Source: Candidatus Obscuribacterales bacterium
GTDB taxonomy: Bacteria; Cyanobacteriota; Vampirovibrionia; Obscuribacterales; Obscuribacteraceae
Length of the DNA stretch: 44,281 nt
Reading direction: 5' to 3'
NCBI GenBank assembly: GCA_020050835.1
Contig: JAGVKB010000004.1
Coordinates: 1 to 44,281 of the forward strand
The notes beneath the pieces were generated by a model, which saw only the letters and a program-made list of their open reading frames with translations, was not told the DNA's origin and did not search any database. Shown here piece by piece: positions 12,001-18,371 of the stretch; the stretch's first letter is position 1, and each line of letters begins with the position of its first letter. The position numbers and the translations under genes are program-made.

Positions 12001-14364
12001 GAGGCCAAGTCAGGTTCTGTAAAGATGACCGCAATGGGCGGAGCTGTGAATCTAAACGTAGGCGATGTAGTTGCCCACAACAACGTCGAACTAACCGGTC
12101 AGAACGGAGTAACCGTTGGTCAAACTGGTGCAGTTTCAGTTCAAGCGGGATCTGTGGATAATTCGGTAGATCCGTACAGCACGGACATCAATGCATACAA
12201 CAACAGCATGATTGCAAGCAATGGCGCGATCAAACTGGCGACCGGAACAAACACATCCAATATCTTATTCGATAACACTAACAGCATTTCCTTCTTAAGT
12301 ATTGGACACAATATCGAAATAATGAGCGGGCAAAATGTTCAACTCGGTCAGCAGACACAAACATTCGCGCAGGGAGCTAACGTAGTTATTAGCGGTATTG
12401 ATGGTCAAACTACGATTCCCAATGGTGCCCAGATAGTCGCGGTTGCTCGCTACATTGATGGTGGCGGTACCGTCCAAATCGGTGGAGAAACTGTCGATGC
12501 ATTCCAGGGTGGTAGCACAGCGATTTGGGCGGGACCAACGCCTGCCGGTGGATTTGATAACTATTTGGACAATCTGCAATTGAATCGCTTGCCGGCCACG
12601 AATTCACCGATCATCAATGGCACCGGAACAGTATCATGGTCTGCCCAGACGACCTTCAGTTTCATTGGAGGTGGATCGATTGTGTTTGATGCTTCTACCA
12701 AAGGCAGTATCAGCCTTACAGGGACAAATCAATTGGTTGCAAATGGTAGTGTGATTGCAATCGATCCAGTCGGCCCGATGACGCTGAATAATGTCTTCAT
12801 CAGCGCATTCGGTCCGCAATTAACTCCTGTCCCTCCCCCGCCGCCGCCTGAGCCTACCGCGCCCGCACATTCGAGTGCGGCCGCTCCGGTCACGATCGTA
12901 AGCGCGCTGATTGAACCAATAGTTCTCGGAGAGCTGCCCCAGCCAACCACGAAGGCGCCGCTGGCAGCAACCGATATCACCCCAACCAAAGACAACAACA
13001 TCGCTACGCAGTCGACAATTCAGCTAACGTCTTGTACTCCGGTTACCTTCCCTGGTGCGGAGGGATCCAGTGAGGAGACCGGCTTCATTGTTTCATCCGG
13101 GCGTTGCCAGCCTTTCGCATTCTCGGGCAAGGACGGTTCGGTCTTGATTGGTGCTGGCGGTACCTCGTTTGCGCCGGAAGCAAATCATACAGTGCTGCTC
13201 AGGGAAGGCAAGCTTGTTGCAGCCAGTGGCGGCAACGGTATGGTGATATCGACCACAAAGGGAAGCATTACGATTCCGGATGACAGCGTTAGCATAGTAG
13301 AGCAGCAACGACCCGGTGTCGTGCGAATTGCCAATCTGGCAGGCGGAGAAACCAAGATATCGGTTTCCGTGAAGGGACAGACGAAGGAACTTACAGCTGC
13401 TGCCGGCGAAGAGATGATCGTTGCTGATGAATCGTTTGCTGAAGAAGATTTGATTCCTGTCGACGGGGTGGAGCGCGAGCCAATTGAAGCCGGTCGCATT
13501 GTTGGCTTGCATATAAAGAAGAGCAAGTTTTCGAAGAAGGAGATGGTCGATCGTGAAGTGCTGATTAGCTGCAATATGGGATGTTTCTCTGTCTCCATGA
13601 GAAGGACGCTCGACAAGCTCATGCAACAAGCAGATAATCCACAGCATCAACCGATTCGCTCATCCCACAAACTACAAGAGAAGAGCAACAAGGTGAGCTT
13701 CGCACCTGTAATTGTTCCGGCTGGGGACAACAGTAATTCCTCGGTAGTACCGGTTGGGTATGTCACTGGCGGTGGTTCGGCTATCGGCTCGGTGATTCAT
13801 ACGCTGACGACTGATACTGCGATGATCAAGCAGACTCGCTCGACTCGCTTGAGCCTTGATAAACCAGGTGCGGTGTCGCTCAGTAGAGGCGAACTGTTGG
13901 TTGCGGCTCATAAGGCTACTGTTGTATCTGCTGATGGTTATGTCGTCACGATCGCCCCAGGCAGTATTGCTCTTATCAGTCGCGACGGCAATTTCGTCAA
14001 AGTGCGGGCGCTTTGGGACAACGGACCGCAATCAATCAAAGCCTATGCAGGCAAGCGGGTAGTCGGGCTTACTTGTGGGGAAGAGATGGTGCTAGCACCG
14101 ACCACTGCAGCAGTTGCCAATATAGTGAAGTCTGATTCGGTCGGTCGCAGACGAATCATGCGTCATGATTTGAGCAGAGAAGTCGGCGTCTTGCGCAGTG
14201 AAGTCTCGCTCGTCTCGCTCATGAACAGCAGTGAACTGCTGCGTGAGCTGGTTAAGAGCAAAGACAAGATGGATCAAAGCCTGACTGGCAAGTTGGTCAA
14301 GATGGCAGCCGTGTTGAATCACGCAACAGGCAGGCATGGTGCGTACTCAAGCATCTCTCCGTAA
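1..14364 (+). CDS. Giant beta-helix surface protein, FecR-like C-terminus (5' truncated)
   Basis: The frame is open from base 1, so the true start lies left of the window; the first start-like codon, TTG at 79, is inside the repeat. At least 4787 residues are visible. About 4270 of them are short Gly/Ser/Asn/Thr-rich beta-strand repeats of the GGxIxIxA type, as in filamentous-haemagglutinin-like right-handed beta-helices. A Pro-rich linker (12826-12855) ends the helix. The C-terminal module (about 12970-14361) holds a FecR-like segment (13180-13420, with GSITIPDDSVSIVE), a CNMGC pair, a second FecR-like segment (13840-14100, with TIAPGSIALISRDG) and a tail with SLVSLMNSSELL. The same module ends the giant protein at 24050-31144. 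Probable role: secreted adhesin or surface fibre. The secretion route cannot be seen because the N-terminus is missing. The stop lies 5 nt from the stop of the convergent kinase gene. Confidence 0.9.
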   Translation, partial: NGGSFNISASSGASILGVTAQGLAGNLNAAVDVSSAGGSGGTINIAGAQGVLVSSSSGGNLYANGVNGGAITLAASGSSVVLMDGSSNRGGLFATGNGAFTVGGTIVVNSSSGTTAREMDVSGLNQGAAGSITVTNSTNSADVFDLTASGWRDFGGTGDSAAFSHAGSITITSTSGAIMLQNVLAQSVGTAAAAGAKGGVVTITAGAGIAITGQLSVNGNRGGNAGVINLSATGGNIGLNGATLTTDGTSTTGNAGWLTANVQAGTLTISNTVDASAYGGSQFAGTIQLSGLNGVSASNDIIARGSLGPTAGGGYATGGRIALNSASGAVTLSSGADLDVSSAGNSAGGIAVFGATGVNVQSDLLAFGSGTDDYAGSVIVKASNGSIQVGSVNAIGLAGAVGGSIVLGASLDVIAGSASSVLGLSSSGDAGAGAIVVSAGRAVARTTGGQLNLNASSAAGRGGMVTVAAGGNNGVVSIDIDSINTSGISGGDVLVVSMDTGASTNSANLGSITGTASGTTALGGSVGIATRGLLNVSGVIDTRNLSAVSAAPARAGSVFLSSVVGITYTSINVWNSANGSESGSVILVSGGNSASITPNPTSNPSPPPSLLPANVTAASGKTAAFTGVFSGAETINSNRTIRVTPTSLSYNPAGYTSISGSLTLTTDTGGDSRLIVPILVLSTATSSNLTFAKTSSTNADSLTIVSRSTINFSNSINLSGTASGGSLNLMSLTSDIIMPCCSSPTYNSNGGAYGGNMSFLSPLGAINYVSNSSTAGMNASGTTEAGNILVVGGTGITVSGQLNAGATSNSGNVTMLAGLGNINFNAMGGPSANSFVSVDSTSSRAGNINIVIGQSVFDNATLAAGLYSMSGYGAISSSSTAGQGGRLLVSLLTGSNSASGLGCCGISSGAIKLFATSTNSTGGNISVFMGGNDQNFRMMDASGANGGDISVFASGFLNTSTPNINFGGLAITSASSGQAGDITIVSATGNFTNCPTCVNFNQCSTCSYVEAKGGTLGGNIVIMAPQGSLNLQQGGNASKDGVSTTGTLRAGTVGLYSYTTMLIGSYINSSSQIDGGDVTVGVSSGNFYMPNLTSVPSGTQRFINSQGNTGSGGDISILIGKSVIDSTNRAGIIGANQAPGFGFEISYNASSSFGQSGNISIQILNGPLGTISTGSTFDGAFLQLLASSQTGNGGDIVVTSNGQMRYEWYYNSSGASAGDITIDAGSGTFSNTNGTILANATSAYGGNITVTGSAISTNTLFGATGGWIEARGGAFGGNISLNATAGGITLSSVNNPLGNNLDSSANIRGGNINLTATSDISLDKQIDTHSGVTGGNVVIDITGTGNLTFTSIGGGVTNNRYIYAQGGAGNGGNIEVSINQSNLDSSGNGFAGLHTGLTNFTSTLLGSFDTSSTSADAGNIFIDIASGGTGYFGTASSSSDSLLLNANSVAGRAGLISVSVAGSMNVNWSYSSNSIEGGTISVNTGGSYTSTNRAGVGVFTANGSAGSGGNIVVLAAQNIALPGGSGNNYLSATGTTSGGGIVLSSAGGSVSITGNDGSAHALVADGTTSGGTITGLASSGFSSTSQISAASSQGIGGTVILSTLGTNANLTTSGGVTVAGATRGGSVAEIATGTISGAIIANGTGAGASGGNVFVSQGAATAYSVNPNVSGGAGGSTGMAIISSAGNVTSSGAGVFTFGNITSNLLTQAYVLAHLNDNYQYTVSSIGAPTITNLTTSETFNLPPGSLAAFSSMNIGNLAFSMPNANFVAPLVVDGATSFNELTGNGSAIVSVISSSSLTVNSSVTNSSSSGNAPKVMLFAKEALSVADSIDTEATNTASSAGGDVALFGRSIFIGGSVNSSGGGSNTTAGNIFMFAWGDSPNAIDPPEVVADSTGIAGGGKVMIISPTGGIEFGSVSARSVSGTGGTVLMQAPNISLTGQTVNGNSSSIDVTSQNANAGVVYLAGTDISIAHGLVANGINGGTIGVSVINGTLAAQDLIATGSGFTQNIANHGGTITVSASGNSASISVGDVSVAGLTGASAGSLSLLNAFGSVSAVSLDASAVQNIAGNVTVNGQSIQISGTVLNPTNVDASIDVSSGSNTAGGLTLVADDGGIFVNSDIVSYGFGVQNLAGNVSLTSTGGTISVGNIDAHGSLGARGGQVVVSNGAGAVLLGRSAAGNGYVNSSTDGELSAGNVVINSGSYIGANAATIVDIKAFSTLGSAGNVTLTAGGNDGSASPISIKLDAVNSASESTINTTGLDNGGTVLAINLDQSGRLGSTSGLVSLGSILTEAGSATGAGGSVGVSSTGVVEVNAIDTASTVVGADAGSVFISASALIKILSGMPNVESVGGDLGDIVLYGAGNVIIGSTTYITETHPMPNIGIFPNVNVNQNTVLSGNTTLTITPVVVSNNVVPGGFFTIPLSSSSLLINTGGNGRFAAPIVSLFGGINVNALSGTLTGANASSVTLAARAGVQVNTTVTTNSGLTGNGGNVTLISNRGSLTVGTYIDSTGDTAQTGTYGGGVNLIATQGQVQVNSNNAGVTINTRAGSIGGDVLIASGTGVAINSEIFTGQTAQGGDVIVLAPVGNIAFTTNSGGIDIETSSTSDFAGLVSLNVGLGQDNGIVMAGSIRALSNASQGGTILLRLQQGDINSTASLSLDASAGGSSGTGGTVIVSSSGNINIPNWTINANGPSGGSIKISSGGTLQVNASNVQANGANGGVGGSLEFVSNSTTPLVVGSATGTNYISGQISIGSSNGGAFDGGSLSIANNLGAVQILNFSSAIDLTSDVTWDGANFSVSGTTVQIDGVAGNVLSMNGVGIGDAGDITISSSDPLSPLVIGAATGNNYVNATLQARSGVSGGDGGDILVNAAAGINALASSFDVTAFRNGGTITIVTNTSNPLTVDASASGPNTIVGILTARSGTGTDGNGGKIILSNQGGAVVLNQDNIDVSVLATNGDGGEIHLTGSEVTVNSGLTANGAGIGKGGKVIIRSDASLATGDPQAGDSTIAGTIQADAGTDGDGGTVKIIADGVLAVDAGGVSVKATGNGKGGTIDLEGYTLSFLGSPVLHADGSGTGDGGYIKLVSSSPTNTVTIAGDLTALPGGLATALTAGGIIEVQAGSGIISNSANIVTNDGGAGGAASGGQISFSSQLAANLILTNTGTIQALGSSNVQPTVIVFSSANGNVDVNSSFSYAGSTIQVSGNIEFAVPVTGSVSAFSEVLNGGVQVQQGVDVTVGADSTVTLASVDVSNNVTATSFQNDVQLTGPVTSTGSSGMVSLTALGSITGSGLVSANSAEFEVTNGDIGASGSGKINTLVGFLSLQALGSGSFGNAFINQTGAITLEADDVDVNNLLDLTASNTITVGTGTLTAGAVTLETTAGDISLDGNITATSGNIVLTAKSSIGGAGLLTASLVDLTATDGNIGSSGDAIQTAAGSLSLTATNTAANSGNAFIEQTGALTLDGTDIDVDKVFDLEATDTITVGTGMLSAGAVNLRATSNDIALTGAITATTGSVDLTANGSIRGAGLLTADDVLLTATNGNVGDSGAAVQTTAGMLSIAANSTTALMGNAFVHNSNEVSLDSTAISVNKQLDVSAGGKITTSGAGTVSAGSVKLTAEADDIVVNAAVTANAVAGKVALIAADSISGAGLLTGHEVSLTATSGNVGTGTSGRVHTAAVSLSIDAQSTAALAGNAFIDQTGAISLDPAKISVDKTLEIKASDTITTTGSGELEATDLTLETTSNNIVLNAGLDIGQSVKLDAAGAITVSAGASAGASFSATAVGAILNGVSGGTLKGTVVTLSSTGANIGVGTGSGERIMTDASTSLSAQALSDVYVGSTGAVSVGHSFASTAGVFDLETAANGGITINSLMGVAAGTVNLTADGAGAIKTSQGTVSGTNVNLVSQTGDIGEGSGPRFDANTHNLSANTDGNVYIHAIDGSSSVVQLNDSTAGDAKTFDVMSGGSSGISVIGSITSGEVNLTSMGTGNVAGNLAASEMIEAKSGSVKMTAMGGAVNLNVGDVVAHNNVELTGQNGVTVGQTGAVSVQAGSVDNSVDPYSTDINAYNNSMIASNGAIKLATGTNTSNILFDNTNSISFLSIGHNIEIMSGQNVQLGQQTQTFAQGANVVISGIDGQTTIPNGAQIVAVARYIDGGGTVQIGGETVDAFQGGSTAIWAGPTPAGGFDNYLDNLQLNRLPATNSPIINGTGTVSWSAQTTFSFIGGGSIVFDASTKGSISLTGTNQLVANGSVIAIDPVGPMTLNNVFISAFGPQLTPVPPPPPPEPTAPAHSSAAAPVTIVSALIEPIVLGELPQPTTKAPLAATDITPTKDNNIATQSTIQLTSCTPVTFPGAEGSSEETGFIVSSGRCQPFAFSGKDGSVLIGAGGTSFAPEANHTVLLREGKLVAASGGNGMVISTTKGSITIPDDSVSIVEQQRPGVVRIANLAGGETKISVSVKGQTKELTAAAGEEMIVADESFAEEDLIPVDGVEREPIEAGRIVGLHIKKSKFSKKEMVDREVLISCNMGCFSVSMRRTLDKLMQQADNPQHQPIRSSHKLQEKSNKVSFAPVIVPAGDNSNSSVVPVGYVTGGGSAIGSVIHTLTTDTAMIKQTRSTRLSLDKPGAVSLSRGELLVAAHKATVVSADGYVVTIAPGSIALISRDGNFVKVRALWDNGPQSIKAYAGKRVVGLTCGEEMVLAPTTAAVANIVKSDSVGRRRIMRHDLSREVGVLRSEVSLVSLMNSSELLRELVKSKDKMDQSLTGKLVKMAAVLNHATGRHGAYSSISP
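9997..11436 (+). repeat. Four tandem ~119-residue repeats in giant protein 1
   Basis: Units begin with the GNAF motif at 9997, 10354, 10711 and 11080, spacings of 357, 357 and 369 nt. Each carries GNAFxxQTGAxxL, then TITVGTGxLxAGAVxL, GxGLLTAxxVxLTATxGNxG and a short SLSIxA strand before the next GNAF. Copy 3 has lost the QTGA part. More diverged copies continue to about 11900. The end given for the fourth unit is approximate. This long period is superimposed on the short beta-helix coil period and marks a separately amplified block within the gene. Confidence 0.8.
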
Positions 14365-14369
14365 GCAGT

Positions 14370-14996
14370 TCAACGAGTTGTGAGGAGACGATCGCGCATT
14401 TCCGCAAACGCCTGAGGCTTCAGACCATTGGTGAGTTTTTCGGCGAGAAGTTTTGCTTCTTGCTGTGGAGTCAAATCGGAGTTGTCGATCCGCAGATCGT
14501 AACTAGTATCCATGTGAGTATATATTTGCGAGCCGCGGGCCCAACCTCTTCTGCGATCTCCTCGCTGAATCTCCCGCTGGGCCAAGATGCGCTCGTCACA
14601 GAACAATCCTACAAAATAGACCTCGTATGGAGACAGTGACTTCAAGCACTCCTCTAACCAGAGACGCTTCCAGATTACGTCATCGGCAATTACATTCAGT
14701 CCGTCTTCGAGATAGGTGGCGATCGCTTTGTACCTTGCGATCATCATGCTATCCAGGATTGGTCCTGGAATGATTCGAAAGTATGGAACGTTATCCTTAG
14801 TCTCCTGAGTCCATGTATAGAACTCGGGATCAACGGTGTCCAGGTCAATTTGCTTTTCTGGCATCGTAAACCAGAAAAGGTCGATTCCCATCAAGAGATA
14901 TGGTTGCGTAAGCTCGTGCTGCAGCGCTTTGCCCAGGCTGGTTTTGCCGGTGCTGGAGCCGCCGTTGATAATGATAGCTCGTCCCTTCATAGCCAC
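14370..14996 (-). CDS. Chloramphenicol phosphotransferase-like P-loop kinase
   Basis: 208 residues, the normal size for this family. The N-terminus has a Walker A loop, GGSSTGKTS, at about residues 12-20. It is followed by the MGID motif, whose Asp (about residue 39) matches the catalytic Asp of the Streptomyces chloramphenicol 3-O-phosphotransferase family. NVIADDV and a later RxxxRGDRRRGWA segment also fit the family. The GTG at 14996 is preceded by AAGGA with 9 nt spacing; an ATG at 14990 is the alternative. The cytoplasmic enzyme presumably phosphorylates a small hydroxylated substrate. Most family members outside antibiotic producers have no shown link to chloramphenicol, so I would not call it a resistance gene. 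It is convergent with the giant protein (5 nt between stops) and lies 81 nt downstream of the oxidoreductase gene on the same strand, possibly in one transcript. Confidence 0.85.
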   Translation of the reverse strand: MAMKGRAIIINGGSSTGKTSLGKALQHELTQPYLLMGIDLFWFTMPEKQIDLDTVDPEFYTWTQETKDNVPYFRIIPGPILDSMMIARYKAIATYLEDGLNVIADDVIWKRLWLEECLKSLSPYEVYFVGLFCDERILAQREIQRGDRRRGWARGSQIYTHMDTSYDLRIDNSDLTPQQEAKLLAEKLTNGLKPQAFAEMRDRLLTTR

Positions 14997-15077
14997 TTAG
15001 GGTATTCCTTGTCCATGCCAACCAAAGTCTAAGATTCGATACTCGAATATTGACCGGTGAGCACCGAGTACGTTCGC

Positions 15078-16169
15078 TTATGCGGTTATGGCTGAGCCAA
15101 CTTCCCGTACAATTACCTGACGCTCAGCCAGGTCGGCTATGATGTCAGCAGTGATCCGTGAATCTCTTCCCAGGAATTCCGGAGGGTGAACGCCCGGTTC
15201 TGTGAATTGCTTACGGGCCAGAACTATTGCAATGGCAGCGGTGGTGTACCCAGTTGTACGACTCATGGCTGATTGACCGTTAGTGTAGCGATCGATCAAG
15301 CGCCAGACCCGTCGTTGAGAACCTCTAGTCGCTTCCACCAGCATTAGCAAAACATCCGAGTATTGAGTATCCGGATAACGTTTAGCAAGTGTGTTTCCGA
15401 ATGCTAGAGTCGATTTCTGATCATCTAGAATTCCCATCTCGCGCAATCCTCTCATGGTATCGAGGTGACCAGGCCAGCGCAGCGTGAGTTCAGCCATGTC
15501 TCTCACATCTGGATAGCTTGTAAGTAACGAGCGTAAACCATCGCTTAAGAATGCTTCCAAGTGACCGAGATCGGCATCAACGTGCTGCTCGGCATCGAGA
15601 TCGAGTGGCGCCGGGGCGATGTCTTGGCCGCCTTTGCGCGCTCTAGCCGGACGGACATACTCAGAGATCAAATCATGAGGGTTGAAGTATACGGCATGTC
15701 TGAAAACTGGAGGCGGCGATTCTGGCATGCCGCCAACCAGGATTTTGACCGAGTCGAGACCTTTCAACTCGCTGTAGGCTCGTCCAATCAAGAGATGGCT
15801 CAAACCTGGCGCGACGCCGCAATCGACCACGCAACAAACACCGTTGCTGCGAGCTGCGGAGTCGAGGTCGAGCGGAGGGTTGGGGGTGAAGCTGACGTCG
15901 GCGACTGGAACGCCGGCTTTAATTAGATTGGCCAGCGCAGCGTGCGAAATAGAGCTGGGAACTGCAAGCACAGCGGCATCAGCGTCTTTAGCAAGGTCTA
16001 CCGCCTGCAGCTTGTCCAGGATATCGGTCTTTTGGAACGTTACATTAGCTGGAAGCGTCGAAGGCTCTTGGATATCGGCAACCACTACCTCGGGCTTCTC
16101 CGGCCGGGCGGCTAAATTCTCCGCTATGACTCGTCCTTGCATTCCGCCGCCCACAACAACAATTCGCAT
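15078..16169 (-). CDS. Saccharopine dehydrogenase-family NAD(P)-binding oxidoreductase
   Basis: 363 residues. The start at 16169 (MRIVVVGGG) is set by an AAGGAG Shine-Dalgarno 7 nt upstream; the frame stays open 53 codons further, but that extension has no family resemblance. Residues 7-12 form the Rossmann GGGMQG loop, with an acidic residue at the end of the second strand (VVVAD) and the family-typical VVDCGVAPGLSHLL segment in the middle. The C-terminal half, including LRWPGHLDTM and YTTAAIAIVLA, resembles the substrate-binding part of saccharopine dehydrogenase and related lysine-catabolism reductases. The exact substrate cannot be told from sequence. It is a cytoplasmic, NAD(P)-dependent enzyme acting in amino-acid metabolism by family analogy. 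The gene is divergent from the repeat-protein gene at 16514. Confidence 0.85.
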   Translation of the reverse strand: MRIVVVGGGMQGRVIAENLAARPEKPEVVVADIQEPSTLPANVTFQKTDILDKLQAVDLAKDADAAVLAVPSSISHAALANLIKAGVPVADVSFTPNPPLDLDSAARSNGVCCVVDCGVAPGLSHLLIGRAYSELKGLDSVKILVGGMPESPPPVFRHAVYFNPHDLISEYVRPARARKGGQDIAPAPLDLDAEQHVDADLGHLEAFLSDGLRSLLTSYPDVRDMAELTLRWPGHLDTMRGLREMGILDDQKSTLAFGNTLAKRYPDTQYSDVLLMLVEATRGSQRRVWRLIDRYTNGQSAMSRTTGYTTAAIAIVLARKQFTEPGVHPPEFLGRDSRITADIIADLAERQVIVREVGSAITA

Positions 16170-16513
16170 TGCCGCACTCCTTGAATTCTTCTGGCTTGTT
16201 CTTGCTAACTGCTCAGCACACGATAATCCTGCTCCCCCAAGCTGTGTGTGGAAGCAGTACAATCGATCCAGCTGCTGACATTTTACTATGAGAACGTGAA
16301 CTGGCGTGTTCCAGGGATATGAGAGCAAGAGATTGGCAAAATGTTATGTGGTGTTGCGGTAACAGGTCTGGGGTGATTGAAGAGGTGAGGGCTAAATTTT
16401 GAGCAAGGTCCGGCTAATCTGTAAACCGTACCCGTAAGACTTGCAGGGGCGAATGGCTGTAGTTATTGCAGTTGAAGGACAATATTGGGACTGCTGATGA
16501 GGATGGCGAGAAC
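16170..16513. other. Divergent intergenic region
   Basis: About 340 bases between the oxidoreductase (-) and the repeat protein (+). It must hold the promoters of both genes unless longer transcripts enter. The best sigma-70-like pair toward the right is TTGCAG (16441-16446) and TATTGC (16464-16469) with a 17 nt spacer, which is too weak to call. No gene, RNA or repeat is seen. Confidence 0.5.
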
Positions 16514-17992
16514 ATGAGTGACAACCGACAACAAGGCGGCGACCAACAGGTGAAGGAAGCCACTGAATCAAATGACCGCGTCTCCGAAGGGGTGCGTACA
16601 GAAACAACCGGTGGCATGGAATCGCAATCGAAGAGCGTTAAGGATTACTACCAGGCCAGGCGTGATGGTATGAGAGATCCTCATACTCAGGAGCTTTTGC
16701 CTCCTCAGCCGACCTTCTTTGACAGTAATAAAGAGTTGGCTGCGGAGTTGACGGTTGATAACAGTGCAGCCATCACTGACAATGCCTCGAAAGGCGGTCA
16801 GATTGAGCGTGATAGCGAGGGGCGCCCGACCAAAATCAGCTATTCCGACGGTAATAGCAACGAGATTAAGTACGGCCCGGACGGCAATCCATCCGAGTTG
16901 CATACCAGAGATGGCTCGACCTGGAAGAAGGAAGACGGTGAATGGAATCGTTACAAAGACGGTAAAAAAATTGATGATGAGGTCGGTGATTTTCAGGTAA
17001 CAAAAGAGGGAGATATCGTTGCCACTAGAAAAGATGGCACTCCCGACATGATTAAACATTCGGACGGGTCAATCACTGAATACGGCAAGGACGGCAAATC
17101 ACAAATCACACGCGATATTAATGAGCGTCCTACTTCGATTACGTACTCGGATGGTACTACCAACAAGATTGCTTATGACGAGGACGGCAATCCAACTGAA
17201 ATGCATACCAAAGATGGCTCTACCTGGAAGAAAGAAGATGGTGAATGGAATCGGTACAAAAATGGCAAGAAAATCGACGATCCGATCGGCGATTTCCAGG
17301 TGACCAAAGAGGGCGATATTATTGCCACGCGAAAGGATGGAACGCCGGATATGATCAAGCATTCGGATGGCTCCATCACTGAATACGGAAAGGACGGCAA
17401 CTCTCAGATAACGAGAGATATCAACGAAAGACCAACCTCTATAACATATCCGGATGGCAGTACGAACAAGATTACTTATGATAAGGACGGCAATCCAACT
17501 GAAATGAATACCAGGGATGGCTCGACCTGGAAAAAGGAAGATGGCGAGTGGAATCGCTACAAGGACGGCAAGAAGATTGATGATGAAGTCGGCGATTTTA
17601 AGGTGACAAAGAACGGCGACATTCTTGCTACCAGGAAGGATGGTACGCCTGATATGGTTAAGCATTCCGACGGATCGCTTACAGAATTCGGCAAGGACGG
17701 AAAGTCTCAAATGACGACGGACATCGACGGAAAGCCAACTTCGATTACCTATCCTGATGGGAGTACCAATAAAGTCATCTATGATGCCGATGGCAATCCT
17801 TCAGAATTGAAGCTTGCGGACAATTCGAGTTGGAAGAAGGAAGATGGGCATTGGAATCGTTATGACGACAAAGGAAACAAGGTAGAAGATACCGAGGGTG
17901 ATTTTAAGGTTGGCAAGAACGGCGACCTCATCTCTCTCAAGCAGGACGGCTCGGTGGATGAAGTTCTTCATAAGGACGGCACTCAGTCATAA
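16514..17992 (+). CDS. Protein of four 101-residue DG-rich repeats
   Basis: 492 residues from ATG 16514; the AGGA 10 nt upstream supports this over an in-frame TTG at 16466. No signal peptide or membrane segment is visible. The first ~95 residues are polar and Gln/Glu-rich. The rest is four tandem units of 101 residues. Each unit contains RPTSITYSDG, a YDxDGNPxE strand, DGSTWKKEDGEWNRYKDGKK, GDFxVTKxGDIxATRKDGTP and HSDGSxTEYGKDG. These resemble the YD/RHS-like strand-turn repeats of large bacterial shell or wall proteins, but no RHS core or toxin domain is present, so I give no function. The style resembles the N-terminal half of the large protein starting at 41625. Likely an all-beta extended protein. 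Confidence 0.85.
   Translation: MSDNRQQGGDQQVKEATESNDRVSEGVRTETTGGMESQSKSVKDYYQARRDGMRDPHTQELLPPQPTFFDSNKELAAELTVDNSAAITDNASKGGQIERDSEGRPTKISYSDGNSNEIKYGPDGNPSELHTRDGSTWKKEDGEWNRYKDGKKIDDEVGDFQVTKEGDIVATRKDGTPDMIKHSDGSITEYGKDGKSQITRDINERPTSITYSDGTTNKIAYDEDGNPTEMHTKDGSTWKKEDGEWNRYKNGKKIDDPIGDFQVTKEGDIIATRKDGTPDMIKHSDGSITEYGKDGNSQITRDINERPTSITYPDGSTNKITYDKDGNPTEMNTRDGSTWKKEDGEWNRYKDGKKIDDEVGDFKVTKNGDILATRKDGTPDMVKHSDGSLTEFGKDGKSQMTTDIDGKPTSITYPDGSTNKVIYDADGNPSELKLADNSSWKKEDGHWNRYDDKGNKVEDTEGDFKVGKNGDLISLKQDGSVDEVLHKDGTQS
16799..17989 (+). repeat. Four tandem 303-bp repeats
   Basis: Unit boundaries are 16799, 17102, 17405 and 17708; the period is exactly 303 nt with no indels. The DGSTW-equivalent codons sit at 16910, 17213, 17516 and 17819. 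Units 1-3 are almost identical in protein but differ at many synonymous third positions; unit 4 is the most diverged (DNSSWKKEDGHWNRYDDKG) and ends the protein. Confidence 0.9.
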
Positions 17993-18015
17993 AAATCGCT
18001 TCTTCCGTTGCTAGC

Positions 18016-18036
18016 CAATAGTAGTGCTTTCTATTG
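18016..18036. terminator. Possible weak bidirectional hairpin
   Basis: CAATAG (18016-18021) pairs with CTATTG (18031-18036) around a 9 nt loop, between the convergent ends of the repeat-protein gene and the small peptide gene. The stem is short and AT-rich and no long T-run follows, so terminator function is doubtful. Confidence 0.2.
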
Positions 18037-18219
18037 ACTGATGGAAGGTCTGGTCGGTTTCCATGATAGTGTGCATACTCCGTCGTGACATTGGCCGCCA
18101 TCGCCTGTCTGAGCATCGTTCTGCTGTTCGTTGGAGCTATCGTAGGATCCAATTATTGAGCTGATATTCAGGACCTTAAGGGACTGACTTTCTTGGATTT
18201 GGTTGCTGCTAATTCCCAT
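18031..18219 (-). CDS. Small Cys-containing peptide with Gly-Gly motif
   Basis: 62 residues. The ATG at 18219 is preceded by AAGGAG with 8 nt spacing, one of the best ribosome binding sites in the window, so it is probably a real small gene. The N-terminal 40 residues are polar with a short hydrophobic stretch (LKVLNISSIIG). Then come GDGG at 39-42 and a C-terminal segment with C44-x4-C49 (QCHDGVCTLSWKP). The layout, a leader followed by a double Gly and a short Cys-containing tail, resembles precursors of secreted or modified peptides, but no modification enzyme or peptidase-transporter gene lies in the window. Alternatives: a small disulfide or metal-binding protein. It lies 152 nt downstream of the zinc-ribbon-like gene on the same strand and may share its transcript. 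Confidence 0.55.
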   Translation of the reverse strand: MGISSNQIQESQSLKVLNISSIIGSYDSSNEQQNDAQTGDGGQCHDGVCTLSWKPTRPSISQ

Positions 18220-18371
18220 TTGTGCCGCTCCTTTAGGTTTTTGTGAACTGTAAGCTCGTACTGTCATAGTATTCCGGCAATCGTGGCTAATCCGTGACTG
18301 TTGAATCGACAGGAGAGAGATTGACGCCTCTGTGATGCAGGCCAGTCACCCCGCACGTTAAACTGTGGCGT

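Noticed and set aside
14370-14996. Chloramphenicol resistance gene
   Set aside because: Only family-level similarity; no resistance context or mobile element nearby.
16170-16328. 53-codon N-terminal extension of the oxidoreductase
   Set aside because: The Rossmann motif begins right at 16169, where a strong ribosome binding site stands.
16441-16469. Sigma-70 promoter for the 16514 gene
   Set aside because: TTGCAG/TATTGC match the consensus too weakly to separate from chance.
17099-17710. 203-codon minus-strand frame opposite the 101-residue repeats
   Set aside because: Its periodicity follows the sense repeats, which have clear coding structure on the plus strand.
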